From Owenia fusiformis (lineage: Eukaryota > Annelida > Polychaeta > Sabellida > Oweniidae), in the NCBI GenBank assembly GCA_903813345.2, contig CAIIXF020000011.1:36824062-36888061 (forward strand): DNA of 64,000 nt. Reading direction: 5' to 3'. A program made the position numbers and the translations under genes. The notes beneath the pieces were generated by a model. It was not told where the DNA came from and made no database searches. It saw only the letters and a list, made by a program, of their open reading frames with translations. Shown here one piece after another: positions 24,201 to 31,172 of this stretch (position 1 is its first letter; the number at the start of each line of letters is the position of its first letter).

Positions 24201-27200
24201 TCATTCTATTGTGTTTCTCTTCAGGCATCAGTGGCTTTACAGATTGTAAGTACTGGAATCAAATAACATGTTAAGCTAGTAAATGAGAGCTATTAGTTGC
24301 AATTTCTGACAAAAGACAAATTAGAGGCAAAAATCATAACAGTGCGAAATTCAACAACTGGTAATTCCGTAAAAACAACTGGAGAAAATTGCCTTTTGCC
24401 AGCTGTTAAAAAAGAAACTTTTATTTTCTGATTTTACAAACTGTTTAATTGACCAAAAAAGAAAAATTCATCATTCTAAAAAACACATTTTGTGATTCTT
24501 TTTGCAAACTAAATGAGCTTAACATTTCTAGGTATTGATATGATCTACTCCAACTCAACCAATCACATGTACACTTTATTGTCAACAATATAACAGATTG
24601 GTGCATTAGAAAGAATCTGCACAATTCATGACTTACCCTCCTGACTGTCCCAGAGAGTGGAGGAACTGGTAGCTTGGGTAAGGATGCCTGGTAACTGTAC
24701 AGCAGGGGTGTTCTGCTAACTAAACACTTCACCAAAAGCTGAAATACAAAACATATACTATTTTAACATTACATGGTTTGTTTATTGTTTAGAAAAAAAT
24801 TATAAATATTAAAAGATTTAAGCCCAGAACTCAATATATTGCGGATGATTTAATTAACAAATATGTTGTTTATCAGACTTTTGAATGCGTACAGCAGCAA
24901 GAATGCAAGTAAAAATTTTAAAAATATTGTAATTTTCTCGTGTAGCATTTTAGGGTTGCGTCATTTTTAGTGCAACATTTCAAGATTTTTTAGTGTAACC
25001 AGTGATTATATAAAACCAAGATACAAAAACTATTTTACATTAATATTGGTGAAAGGTACTTACCACCCAAAGTTTGGTCCTCAGAGGCATCTTTCCCCTG
25101 GCATCATACATCCATCCCTGATATGTTAACAGGGCTTTTAATGTATAGCGTATGATAGCAATGAAAGCTAGACACAGCATGGCCCCAAACAACAGACTGG
25201 ATACATAGTGGTCCCATGGATCAGCAATACTTCGAATTCTGCAATTTGGATTTTAATTTATTTCTTAATTGTTCACCTAAACATTGGATAACAGGTTGTA
25301 TGTATACAAAAATGATTGTTTTAGAGTTTCTAAGAATAAAATAAAATATTATCTCAAAAGAAACCAGCATATGTTTACACCCATTTTAATGCAAAATATA
25401 GGTCTGTGATGAATAAATTAAAACCATCCTATTGACACACTTTCAATTCAAATAAAATGGGTGGCTCAAGCAGCTTACTTTAGCATTACAGGAATGCCAT
25501 ATACTAAAGTGTATCACACTTGGGAGAACATATATGCATTTAGAGATGGAATGTATCTAGAAGTTAATTATCATATGAAGTTAATTATCGGTGAATTTCT
25601 TAATTTTAACAGTATCTTCCTTTATAAATTCCGATCATCATGGCCTCTACTCGGCTACATTCATTCATTTGGATTAAGGATTTCAATTTCACACGTCAGA
25701 CATGATGAAGAAGTCACTAGTGAACATTAATTCAGTGTGATATAAAGATTGAATAAATAAGCATTGAATTATAATTTATTGACAGTACACACTGACTATA
25801 AAGCATTTATGAAAGCTACATGACATTTTGTTGATTAAGGGTACATAATATTCAATTGCTCTGTTGAAACAACAATATTGACATAGCCACCTTTATTAGA
25901 AACATAAATTAATATTACATTACCTAAAGAAAATTCATGGTCATTTTTGTTCCATTCAACTTACATACATGTAACGTATTCAACATTTTCTTATGAAACC
26001 ATCATCCCAAGACATTGGGCAAAAAAACTCATCAGTTTAAATTACACATACATTAGTTCTACACAATTTTGAAATATTTTAAATACTACTATTTACACAA
26101 TTTTAGGTATAAGTAGGGCAAAAAGGTTAAGCAAACTCAAAAGTAACTGAATGGTCTAAATTATATGAAAATGGCTATTTTTGCAACCCCTCGGGAAGGC
26201 AGCCATTCAGGGAACACTTATAAGTGCGATAATTTTACTAATTTTACTTATTTTACTTACAGTGGCCATTTTTCAATCCAGAGCGCCCATCTTGTGATCC
26301 AGTTATCCGTATCTGCTAGAACCAGGGCTAAGACTATTGACATGAAGAACATCCAAGTAGCTAAGGGCATTGGGTATGCATGGTTTATCAGGTTGTTCTG
26401 CAAATATATTTATTTAAGGATTTAAGCCTAAGACTCAATGCATTGTTTGCTGCATCATACCATGAAGGTGTTATTTCCAAACCTTTGCATGACCGCGCAT
26501 ACATTGCAGTTTTTTCTATAAAATCATCTAAAAGGAACGAAATCACTAAAAGAACACATTTTCAATGACATTTTTTGCAAGGATCAAGTTGGCAAGTCAT
26601 CAAATCCAATGTGAAAAATCAATTCATTACCATGACAACTGTTTAACTTGTGACCTTGCATGTGTTATTGATATTTCACACACTGTTCATTATGTGAATA
26701 CTCTGTTCGGATTGACTGGAATTGGACACATGTTGCCTAGCTATTTGTGAAACATGTATTATGTGTATGAATCTCTAATGACAAGAACAAAATGCTGGAA
26801 AACAAAAAAAAGTTTTTCTCTACATAGTTTTTTTAAATTTTTCTCCTAATGGCCTAGTCACATAGCCCGGCCGATGAGGTTACAATGAGCCAGCGATGCA
26901 ATTTTCATCGAACTCGGCCGAACACCGGCCGGACATCCGTGGCGTTTGTTGCTTAAAACCGCATCGGTGGAAGCTCGGTGAAATTTTAACTTCGGAGTTA
27001 AATTTCACCGGGCTCTCACCGAGCTCCCTCATCATGTCATCGCAGCCCCATCGTAACCACATCGGAAAACACGTCGGCCGGTGCACGGCCGAGTATCGGT
27101 TGGTGTCCCGTGCATCTGAGACAACCAGAGGACGAGGTTTTTTAACGGACAGCGGCCGAGCTCCGATCGAGCTCCGGCCGATGTGGGACAGAGCATCGGC

Positions 27201-30200
27201 CGGTCACTGTTCAAAGCCCGTTAACAAGCCGGCCGGCGATCGCACAGTGTCCTGTTACCTGCTCGGGTACCGGCCGTATTCCTTCCGATGTCCGGCCGAC
27301 CTCCGGCCGGTAGTTGCTGCCACATCGGCAGAAAAAAACTACCATTTTGAGACAGACTCCGTACGGTCACTGGCCGGTGTTCGGCCGGTCGCCTGAAGAT
27401 GTCCGGACGGAGTCCGTTCACGTCACCGAGCTCTGCTTCCGATGAGGAGAGCTCGGTGGCACCAAAAAAATCCACCGAGCTCTAACGATCCCGGACATCG
27501 GCCGGGCTATGTGACTAGGCCATAAATGTCAAACAAGTATGCTTGATGGTATTCTCGGGATTTTTTATTAAATGGGTGCAAAATTATCATTTCACAGATC
27601 TATATAAAAATGATCAAAATATGTCAATCATTTTTCATGATTTTCACATTTGCAGGTTTGGTTTATTGTTGTATTGTATTGTATTTTGTTTACCACCAAT
27701 GAAAGTGAGCAGTAACCTCTTGGGTATATCCCGTGTATATACTGTTGTAGTTAACATAATAAGCCTGGAAGATAGACCCAGAAACCCCTCCTCAGATCAC
27801 TACTCTTTGCACAACAGTGAATATTTTTTTAAAGATTATTTATTACCTTGATTCTAAACATTGTTTCTTTTCGCTTTGTCCTGACGGTAAGTTCAATACA
27901 TTCTATGTATCCCTTTAGAAGATTCATTGCATTATCCTTTAATGACTTGAATAACCATTCATCACATTTTGGAATTTGAAATGCATCAATGCTCACATTT
28001 TGTCCCTGGTCAGTGGACTCCTTATTTTGAATGGAACCATTTTGTATCTTGCTTTTAGACTCCAAGACAATTTGTCTTTTCTTAAATTTGCCTTTACGCT
28101 TTACTTTTGCCATTAAAAACTTTTGATATCAATTTTAGCGGTGCTCCTGATACATCCTCAAACCCCTTTAACTATATTCCACAAGTTTTCAATAACAGCC
28201 TTTTACACTTAAACTAACATTACACTGAAAGGGTCTTAATCTGAGGATGTGCTTTATTTACCAGCCATTGAAAAGGAAGTTGATTTTACTATTTGTCCAG
28301 CAAATGTCCGATTTACTTGTATATTTACCGAAGATCGAAACAACTTAAAGTTTGGCATTTTCAAGGTTAAGTTCAGAATTGTTCAGATGCCCAATAGCAA
28401 GGGGACTCCCCGAGGGGTATGTGATAATGTGTCTTGACCCGGTGGCCTCTAAAAATGGGACTAAATGGAACTTTGGGGTATTTAAAAATGAACAAATGTG
28501 ACAAATAAATGCTTACAAGTGACAATTAGTACATTTATCTGACTGGAAAGTTTTTTGAAAGTGACAATATAGACAATTCGTTGTGAATGTAAATAGATGC
28601 AAGTTAAGATGACTTATTCTAACCAGTAACCACTATTTGTTGCATTAAATGCTTTGACTGACTAAAAAGGAATGATTCTGACAAAATATAACAAGTAAAT
28701 TTTAAATGTGACAGAGACAATTTTGAAATTTTAAAAGTGACAAAAGCTACCTCACTGCCCCTCTTTGGGAGCCCTAGCAAGCCCTGATCATGGCCAATGG
28801 ATTTGATGACTTCCCAACTTGACCCTTGCAAAAATGTCATTGAAAATATGTTCTTTACATGATGTTGTTGCTTTTGGATGATTTTGTTGAAAAAATTGCA
28901 ATGTGTGAAAAGAATTTAAGCTCAAGACTCAATGCATTGTAGCCGCGTGGTCATGCAAAGGATTGGAAACAACACCTTCATGGTATGATTCAGCAAACAA
29001 TGCACTGAGTCCAGGGCTTAAATCCTTAAGCCAAAATCTACAACACCATCATAATACATAGCAGTGCGCGAAATAGACGTCCGACATCGGCCATTGGCCT
29101 GACAAAATTATAGATGGCTTGTTTTGATAAAAACACCCAGACATTTTGGCCTGCTAGACATTTGTGGCATTCGTTAGATTGCCCATGAAGGCATGAATAG
29201 AACTTACATATCAGTCCGGAAATCCTCCGAATTCCCTGCGTTTTCGGCTTATTTCATGACTTTTGTTGAAGATTGAAAAACATTTCAAAATATTTTTGTT
29301 TGGTACCGAAGCACAAGATATTACGTGACTTTCGATTGGCTGTTGTTGTTTGTTGAAATTACGGTGATTTTGATTGGCTATGAATGACTCATTTCTTAAT
29401 TGTCGTTCGCAAATCGAGTGCATTATCAGTATGCCGGATGTAGGAAAGAAATTGAAAAATCGAGCCGGCATCTAAGTCGAAAAAGTCGGCAGTTTGGAAG
29501 TATTTTGGGACTCCGATATCACAAGGTAAACGAATTGGTGATAGTACACCATGCAGACTATGTGAAATGCCGATCACATTCGCGGCAGATGCTTTATATT
29601 TGATTTAATTGACGTATTTCTGAATGTGATTTTGAAAAGTGAAACTGAAAGTGAAAGTGAAACTGTCATCATCAGACGATTGTATCATGTTCTGTCTGTC
29701 CCGTCCCGTCCCGTCCCGAAAGTACCGTATCCCGAGACCATTTGTACCGATCCAAACCGTACCGAATTTTTTTGACCGTGACACCAATAATATATACCTT
29801 GAATTTTAGTGGAGTCTGTGTACATAATATGTGTTTTTGAATACCTTGAAGCTTCTGATTTCTGAGCAATTCTAAACTGAACAAAATCAGTACAATTTAG
29901 TTTGATCAATATGTACATGTTCCTCATGTTTTTGCAAGGTGAATCTAGGGGGGGATCAACACACTCAGGCAGTGTTGTCATTAACAGCCGGTCCACTGGC
30001 CATTATCTGGTTAATTTTGATACGGACCAGTTGATTTTTTAACTAGGTATAGGAAAATAACATGCAACTGGTCCGTAATATCATTTTGACCAGCAGGTTT
30101 CAGCCCCTTAGTGTCTACACTGCACTCAGGCTGTTGGTTAAGTCATCGAGTACAGTATAGTGAATGATACATGACATGCAATATGCAATTAGTTTTATCT

Positions 30201-31172
30201 TTGTTAATATTGTACTAAACTAAATCTCAATTTAGAGTGGTTGTGGAGAAATATGGTAAGTGAAATTTTTGGCCAGAGAAGGAAGAAACAGCCTGCCAAA
30301 AATTGGCCTGAGAAAAAATGATATGGCTTGTTAAAATCTGGCAGGCCTGCCAAAATGTCTAGGTTAAAAAAATCCTTATTTCATGCACTGCATAGTCTAT
30401 ACATTATTTAACTACACCCCGGAATAGCCTGACAACGGTAAAGTCAGATACCGTTGTCACAAATGGCGGACATAACCGTCGCTTCAATTAGATTTTCATG
30501 AATTGTATGTTTAATAGAGCACCTAGACTAAATTCCTTTGGAACAACAATCAATCAAAGTGTCTTAATACTCATTGTACAGTTAATAATGTTCTACCATC
30601 GAAATAAAGTCTTTAATTTTACCGACCAAAATGAGATATGGGACAACGGAGACTGTAATTACCATATGCCGTTCAGATTCTCAGATTCCGTTGTCCTTCA
30701 CAATATCGAAGACGCTATATTATGGCGCTTCACGACCCAATTTGATGGAAAATGGGATTTCATATGATACATTATCACAAGAGCTTAATGCATGCACAGA
30801 ATTAGCGACGATAAAATCCCATGAAATGAAGACCTAGTGATTAAACAGTTGAAGCAACAGTTATGTCCGCCATTTGTAACAACGGTATCTGACATTACCG
30901 TAGTCAGGCTATTCCGGTGTGAACTAGTCATTCTGCAGGAAATATTCTCATGAGTAAATCCATTTACATATACTTACTCAAAATAGAATCTCCAAGCAAC
31001 CAATGGTTAAAAAATCATGAAATTCACTTACCCTGAATTGTGCATATCTTTTTTTCCATGACCTAACTCCGCTTCCCCAGACTGCCCATAAAGCCTCATG
31101 GTTCAGATCAAAGTCCACTCCTTCTGGGGTCACGGTAAATGAGAATGCAACGGCAGAATGAGCTTCAGCCAT
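200..31172 (-). CDS. CPT1: Carnitine O-palmitoyltransferase 1 (17 coding exons in window, 3' end missing)
   Basis: CPT1 transfers long-chain acyl groups from CoA to carnitine at the outer mitochondrial membrane, the rate-setting step of fatty-acid import for beta-oxidation. Coding exons on the minus strand: 31172-31032, 26397-26261, 25238-25064, 24738-24637, 24252-24115, 15683-15498, 13546-13462, 13080-12966, 11082-10878, 9536-9429, 8412-8387, 7846-7781 (12a) or 6309-6250 (12b), 4708-4624, 2373-2209, 1794-1660, 1464-1276, 277-200. All junctions are GT/AG and phases match, giving 712 residues with 12a. Visible features: N-terminus MAEAH with Glu3 and His5 (malonyl-CoA sensitivity residues in mammalian CPT1A), two membrane segments near 59-75 and 105-122, NAEHSW with catalytic His471, LSTSQ at 682-686 and GGGFGP at 707-712. 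The mammalian enzyme has about 773 residues, so roughly 60 are missing off the left edge. CPT2 is excluded by the N-terminal CPT1 regulatory domain. Confidence 0.97.
1276..1464 (-). CDS. CPT1: CPT1 exon 16
   Basis: Residues 624-686, containing [20 protein letters not shown] and [10 protein letters not shown], the carnitine/CoA-site signature of CPT1. Acceptor TTCCAG, donor GTAAGT. Confidence 0.98.
1660..1794 (-). CDS. CPT1: CPT1 exon 15
   Basis: Residues 579-623, containing [11 protein letters not shown] and [10 protein letters not shown] (substrate-binding region of the family). Acceptor TTTTAG, donor GTAAGC. Confidence 0.97.
1993..2168. mobile_element. TGTCACCA-family element fragment in CPT1 intron 14-15
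   Basis: Starts with the inverted form of GTGGTGACATTTTG and contains several CCAAACACCAACC-type short repeats. Related copies lie at 23935-24080, 51527-51600, 53735-53855 and 62063-63650. Confidence 0.7.
2209..2373 (-). CDS. CPT1: CPT1 exon 14
   Basis: Residues 524-578, containing [16 protein letters not shown] and [16 protein letters not shown], strongly conserved in carnitine acyltransferases. Acceptor TTTCAG, donor GTAAGC. Confidence 0.97.
2525..4525. mobile_element. Probable 2 kb non-autonomous element in CPT1 intron 13
   Basis: Left end CATAGCCGTAGGCAGCGGGG-GTTCGG and right end ACCCCCGGTCACC-AAATCCTGGCTACGCC are imperfect inverted repeats of each other. The 2 kb between them is AT-rich with no convincing ORF. 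The family was not identified. Confidence 0.5.
4624..4708 (-). CDS. CPT1: CPT1 exon 13
   Basis: Residues 495-523: [13 protein letters not shown] through RLQWDLSPE. The first base completes a Gly codon from either exon 12a or 12b. Acceptor TTGCAG, donor GTAACC. Confidence 0.95.
6250..6309 (-). CDS. CPT1: CPT1 alternative exon 12b
   Basis: 60 nt encoding [19 protein letters not shown], with the same start and end phases as exon 12a and two residues shorter. ADAPIMA and WEF are shared; the remainder differs. Acceptor ATTCAG, donor GTATTT (weaker). Because 12a is a better match to vertebrates, 12b looks like a diverged duplicate. Joining 12a to 12b would also stay in frame, so mutual exclusion is an inference. 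Confidence 0.82.
7781..7846 (-). CDS. CPT1: CPT1 alternative exon 12a
   Basis: 66 nt completing Trp473 and encoding [21 protein letters not shown] up to a split Gly. It is closest to the vertebrate sequence here (ADAPIVAHLWEY). Acceptor TTTCAG, donor GTCAGT. It begins with one base completing a codon and ends with two bases of the next, the same phases as exon 12b. Confidence 0.9.
8387..8412 (-). CDS. CPT1: CPT1 exon 11, 26 nt microexon with catalytic His471
   Basis: Encodes I-G-F-N-A-E-H-S plus two bases of Trp473. NAEHS contains the catalytic histidine (His473 in human CPT1A). Acceptor TTTCAG, donor GTAAGT. The frame joins both exon 12a and exon 12b. The polypyrimidine region just upstream consists of a 15 bp tandem repeat. 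Confidence 0.93.
8419..8480 (-). repeat. 15 bp x ~4 tandem repeat upstream of CPT1 exon 11
   Basis: Repeats of GTGTACATGAAATAT (plus strand) begin about 7 nt from the exon 11 acceptor, so they form its presumed polypyrimidine and branch-point region. Confidence 0.85.
8626..9405. mobile_element. Foldback/MITE element in CPT1 intron 10
   Basis: Terminal inverted repeats CTATCACACCAAACTAGTTC (8628 and inverted at 9383-9403). An internal direct copy of the left end occurs at about 8993 (ATCACACCAAGCAAGTTGCC). The right end is about 20 nt from the exon 10 donor. Confidence 0.8.
9429..9536 (-). CDS. CPT1: CPT1 exon 10
   Basis: Residues 429-464, containing [15 protein letters not shown]. Acceptor ATTACAG, donor GTGAGC. 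A foldback element ends only about 20 nt past the donor. Confidence 0.96.
10878..11082 (-). CDS. CPT1: CPT1 exon 9
   Basis: Residues 360-428, including [16 protein letters not shown] and [18 protein letters not shown], hallmarks of the family. Acceptor TTAAAG, donor GTCAGT, phase 0 at the end. Confidence 0.96.
11286..12048. mobile_element. Element with TCCCAACGAAC termini and (GACT)n core in CPT1 intron 8
   Basis: AATCCCAACGAAC at 11286 is inverted as GTTCGTTGGGAT near 12033. It contains a (GACT)n microsatellite at 11955-11990, GGCGGCCATCTTG and internal near-repeats with GCCATTTTGAATTTT. Probably non-autonomous. Confidence 0.6.
12190..12972 (-). repeat. 27 bp x ~29 tandem array carrying the CPT1 exon 8 donor
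   Basis: On the minus strand the unit is TAGAAGT|GTGAGTA followed by an AT-rich tail of 13 nt: the last 7 bases of exon 8 plus the first 20 of its intron. Most units keep an intact GTGAGT. Variant units with ATGAGT occur at about 12369, 12612 and 12828, spaced 243 and 216 bp (9 and 8 units), so there is higher-order duplication. Because 27 is divisible by 3, long meaningless ORFs run through it on both strands. Confidence 0.97.
12966..13080 (-). CDS. CPT1: CPT1 exon 8 (donor site seeds a 27 bp array)
   Basis: Residues 322-359 plus two nucleotides: [22 protein letters not shown] and on to LPCELE. The donor GTGAGT at 12965 is chosen because it joins exon 9 with no gap or insertion relative to vertebrate CPT1. 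The last 7 exon bases and first 20 intron bases are the unit of the array at 12190-12972. Confidence 0.94.
13462..13546 (-). CDS. CPT1: CPT1 exon 7 (first 62 nt also tandemly repeated upstream)
   Basis: Residues 294-321 plus one nucleotide: [19 protein letters not shown] then TTRIPGVET. Donor GTAAGA at 13461. The first 62 nt of the exon and the 29 nt of intron before it form the unit of a 19-copy array reaching 15200. Only the copy adjoining 13485 runs on into the rest of the exon and a donor, so that acceptor (AG at 13548-13547) is the functional one by frame. Confidence 0.95.
13485..15200 (-). repeat. 91 bp x 19 tandem array made from the CPT1 exon 7 acceptor and exon start
   Basis: Units start at 13485, 13576, 13667, 13758, 13849, 13940, 14031, 14122, 14213, 14304, 14395, 14486, 14577, 14668, 14752, 14843, 14934, 15025 and 15116. 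Unit 14 lacks 7 bp and the last is cut short. Read on the minus strand each unit is 29 nt of intron ending CTTTGTAG followed by the first 62 nt of exon 7. Units are nearly identical. No unit except the first has a following donor. Confidence 0.97.
15498..15683 (-). CDS. CPT1: CPT1 exon 6
   Basis: Residues 232-293, [14 protein letters not shown] through DREELKP, phase 0 at both ends. It is almost residue-for-residue alignable with vertebrate CPT1 over this stretch. Acceptor TTCTAG, donor GTAAGT. Confidence 0.97.
16048..16181. repeat. DIRS left inverted terminal repeat
   Basis: About 133 nt matching the reverse complement of 21523-21654 with few or no differences, including the runs ACTCCCCTTATTTGGAGTAA and CCAAGTGGCCAATATCGATC. 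Confidence 0.93.
16242..16335. repeat. DIRS internal complementary region
   Basis: 16242-16296 is inverted relative to 16005-16059 (about 55 bp arms). 16298-16335 is inverted relative to the outer edge of the right terminus (about 21634-21668). In DIRS elements such a region templates end joining into a circular intermediate. Confidence 0.75.
16727..18250 (-). CDS. DIRS tyrosine recombinase
   Basis: The C-terminal half of the same 1020-codon frame as RT. The core domain covers about residues 690-1010, with catalytic-type residues in GKRRSD (Arg near 827), RPHETR (His958, Arg961), WASH (His987) and SYYLRD (Tyr993 or Tyr994). It integrates the circular DNA intermediate without target duplication. 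The first ~170 residues overlap the polymerase frame and may not all be translated. No stops interrupt it. Confidence 0.92.
   Translation of the reverse strand, partial: KSRSVEPGKSDSCDRMVLTSSSCQTDVQDMGNSKSRHDGDMLQQPTTSVCLTNTRSSSLGNRRSIPKLAKSSSVHLSPHASDRISSTKDKGSRLFSSSNPSKMAESAVVPRTFRSSSGLSKGNPPIGETSQNAKKSDLPSKSRTFPSSRLQTLTKSLTQKGFSTQVSKRIASDARRPSTNRVYDAKWKKFSIWCSERNLDPCTVSVPEIADFLLYLHSVKKLTVSTIEGYRTVINQVLQHSSGTSLSSTQEISDLIHSFKLEDAQPKDLMPKWDLVFVLHELTKPPFEPMSTADLKHVSWKTLFLLLLASGKRRSDIHAIDIRRIQWTRNNLEAVLFPFVGFLPKSLNCAEGQSRFQPITIKALANFVGNETPDKFLCPVRALRYYLQATVPIRGVRNRLFIPFKKGCSSDVHPNTLSSWVKQLLNYVYKNASEESKLQGKIRPHETRAISSSLALQANASLTALFKTCSWASHNTFTSYYLRDVTVLEKGMHKLGPVVLAGTLCNF
17623..18290 (-). CDS. 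DIRS RNase H end and post-RNase H region, in a shifted frame
   Basis: This frame continues the RNase H with [15 protein letters not shown], then [17 protein letters not shown] and [10 protein letters not shown], blocks typical of DIRS polymerases after RNase H. It is offset by one base from the RT frame, so either a 1-nt indel lies near 18290-18305 or translation shifts there. It overlaps the start of the recombinase frame, as is usual in DIRS elements. Confidence 0.8.
18290..19789 (-). CDS. DIRS reverse transcriptase and RNase H (first part)
   Basis: Residues 1-500 of a 1020-codon frame. RT motifs: VNLR-like INLRTLN at about 140, DLRDAY at 175-180, LPFGLATAP at 207-215, and catalytic YLDD at 239-242. 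RNase H motifs: IFTDAS at 403-408, Glu441 and ADNTTA at 465-470. The expected end of the RNase H domain is not in this frame; it resumes in another frame from about position 18290. The element's cDNA is made by this enzyme. Confidence 0.92.
19716..21380 (-). CDS. DIRS ORF1, gag-like protein (554 aa)
   Basis: Begins [10 protein letters not shown]. The N-terminal 220 residues are Ser/Arg-rich and disordered-looking, the middle (about 230-470) is more globular, and the last 60 residues are extremely Lys/Ser/Asp-rich ([20 protein letters not shown]), suitable for nucleic-acid binding. No zinc knuckle is visible. Its position upstream of RT and its 74 nt overlap with the next frame suit a structural protein. 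Intact, with no internal stops. Confidence 0.8.
   Translation of the reverse strand: MAEQGSIQGEITSELNLNGPSTSSTLTGNEVINDVSLATTSVTDYVQSLVEEAVTRKMATLGNRPPTRPPSDRRSPSSSYLHNSEYSLPREQSPRSSKKAVETGKRGNDSHRNDTKFRDYNYSATHHVDVSRSTFRNRSRSPVSQLRSPSRLSHHSYSHTNRPSDSSPSRISGTSRQGTQNSRSIINNFSSKISQSQNSDSKPRILDSDDNEPSKSKSSEEEAVLLVRSLWDSTISALEIDQVNSSTNSKESLTRVALQKVDESSVTKASLPCPPVFHQLVQNINNQISSATSGFNTKGKLFRIKSSNYRLAKGDDSVVRPLKLNNSLGNLVPNDKTFSDFFKNADTKTQLSNKNWKGLEENLRAVLQPLVYSEWYIGSVSKLVTQLTAHLSNNTDPLVTQLLDSMGDLLLRGSTASVTATEGILKTLTNSALLQRDLIQEQVPTRFRESMRVLPVEHTSTTLYPESQLKDLVDSASSNLTNQALVTLAQSSSRSSKDKDRSQRQSRPDYRKKSSNKDWSKSQDKSKSDFRDSKKKYDNKGGKHFNKDNRFSKK
21523..21654. repeat. DIRS right inverted terminal repeat
   Basis: Reverse complement partner of 16048-16181. 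It lies upstream of the gag-like ORF and probably holds the element's promoter. Confidence 0.93.
22781..22917. repeat. 137 bp inverted repeat (hairpin)
   Basis: GTTATTGAATGATTTGAAGT at 22781 pairs with ACTTCAAATCAATCAATAAC ending at 22917; the arms continue inward past GCAATACA. Confidence 0.85.
22930..23045. repeat. Second inverted repeat next to the first
   Basis: CTGTATTGCTACTGAGATTG at 22938 pairs with CAATCTCAGTAGCAATACAG ending at 23027. Together with 22781-22917 this makes a compound foldback, within CPT1 intron 5 just outside the DIRS element. Confidence 0.85.
23935..24080. mobile_element. TGTCACCA-family short copy
   Basis: GCAAGGCATTAACATGCAAA-TGTCACCACC at one end and GTCACCACTTCTGATGGTGA at the other. 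It looks like a deletion derivative of the larger element at 62063. It ends about 35 nt from CPT1 exon 5. Confidence 0.72.
24115..24252 (-). CDS. CPT1: CPT1 exon 5
   Basis: Residues 186-231, [12 protein letters not shown] through LKSWWATNY, phase 0 at both ends. Donor GTATGT. The intron that follows (15684-24114) is 8.4 kb long because of the DIRS insertion. Confidence 0.95.
24637..24738 (-). CDS. CPT1: CPT1 exon 4
   Basis: Residues 152-185, phase 0 at both ends. Contains the family-diagnostic block [14 protein letters not shown]. Acceptor TTTCAG, donor GTAAGT. Confidence 0.96.
25064..25238 (-). CDS. CPT1: CPT1 exon 3 (second transmembrane segment)
   Basis: Residues 93-151. Acceptor ATTGCAG, donor GTAAGT. 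The second membrane helix is at about 105-122, followed by [12 protein letters not shown], which matches the conserved stretch linking the membrane domain to the catalytic domain. Confidence 0.95.
26261..26397 (-). CDS. CPT1: CPT1 exon 2 (first transmembrane segment)
   Basis: Residues 48-92 plus two nucleotides of codon 93. Acceptor TTTGCAG, donor GTAAGT. The hydrophobic run from about residue 59 to 75 is the first outer-membrane helix. It is preceded by the conserved Y-P pair found in the family. Confidence 0.93.
26849..27523. mobile_element. GC-rich 675 bp foldback element in CPT1 intron 1
   Basis: Perfect terminal inverted repeats ATGGCCTAGTCACATAGCCC-GGCCGATG at both ends. The interior is strikingly GC-rich against AT-rich surroundings, with many CCGGCCG/CGGCCGA motifs in both orientations. 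The 166-codon ORF inside is a by-product of composition. Confidence 0.85.
27850..28113 (-). CDS. Unrecognised 88-residue ORF ending at a splice donor, inside CPT1 intron 1
   Basis: An ATG at 28113 opens an 88-codon frame that starts with a very basic stretch ([14 protein letters not shown]), passes through a polar middle, and ends with a helical-looking segment ([20 protein letters not shown], then RTKRKE). It runs into AAG followed by GTAATA at 27849, a plausible 5' splice site. It could be the first coding exon of a small nested gene on the same strand as CPT1; downstream exons were not identified. The basic start would suit a nuclear or nucleolar protein, but that is inference. It may also be a chance ORF. 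Confidence 0.35.
30414..30923. mobile_element. ~510 bp MITE-like element in CPT1 intron 1
   Basis: Arms of about 75 bp: CACCCCGGAATAGCCTGAC... at 30415 pairs with GTCAGGCTATTCCGGTGTG ending at 30921; both arms include ACCGTTGT and AAATGGCGGACATAAC. Confidence 0.85.
31032..31172 (-). CDS. CPT1: CPT1 exon 1 (start codon; regulatory N-terminus)
   Basis: Encodes residues 1-47, beginning [10 protein letters not shown] and ending KRYAQFR, phase 0, with donor GTAAGT at 31031. This is the cytosolic regulatory domain. The start is fixed by near-identity with vertebrate CPT1 N-termini. No acceptor just upstream was assigned, so the extent of the 5' UTR and the promoter are unknown. Confidence 0.95.

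Noticed and set aside
26896-27396. 166-codon ORF
   Set aside because: Lies wholly in the GC-rich foldback element; stop-poor because of composition, with no recognisable protein features.
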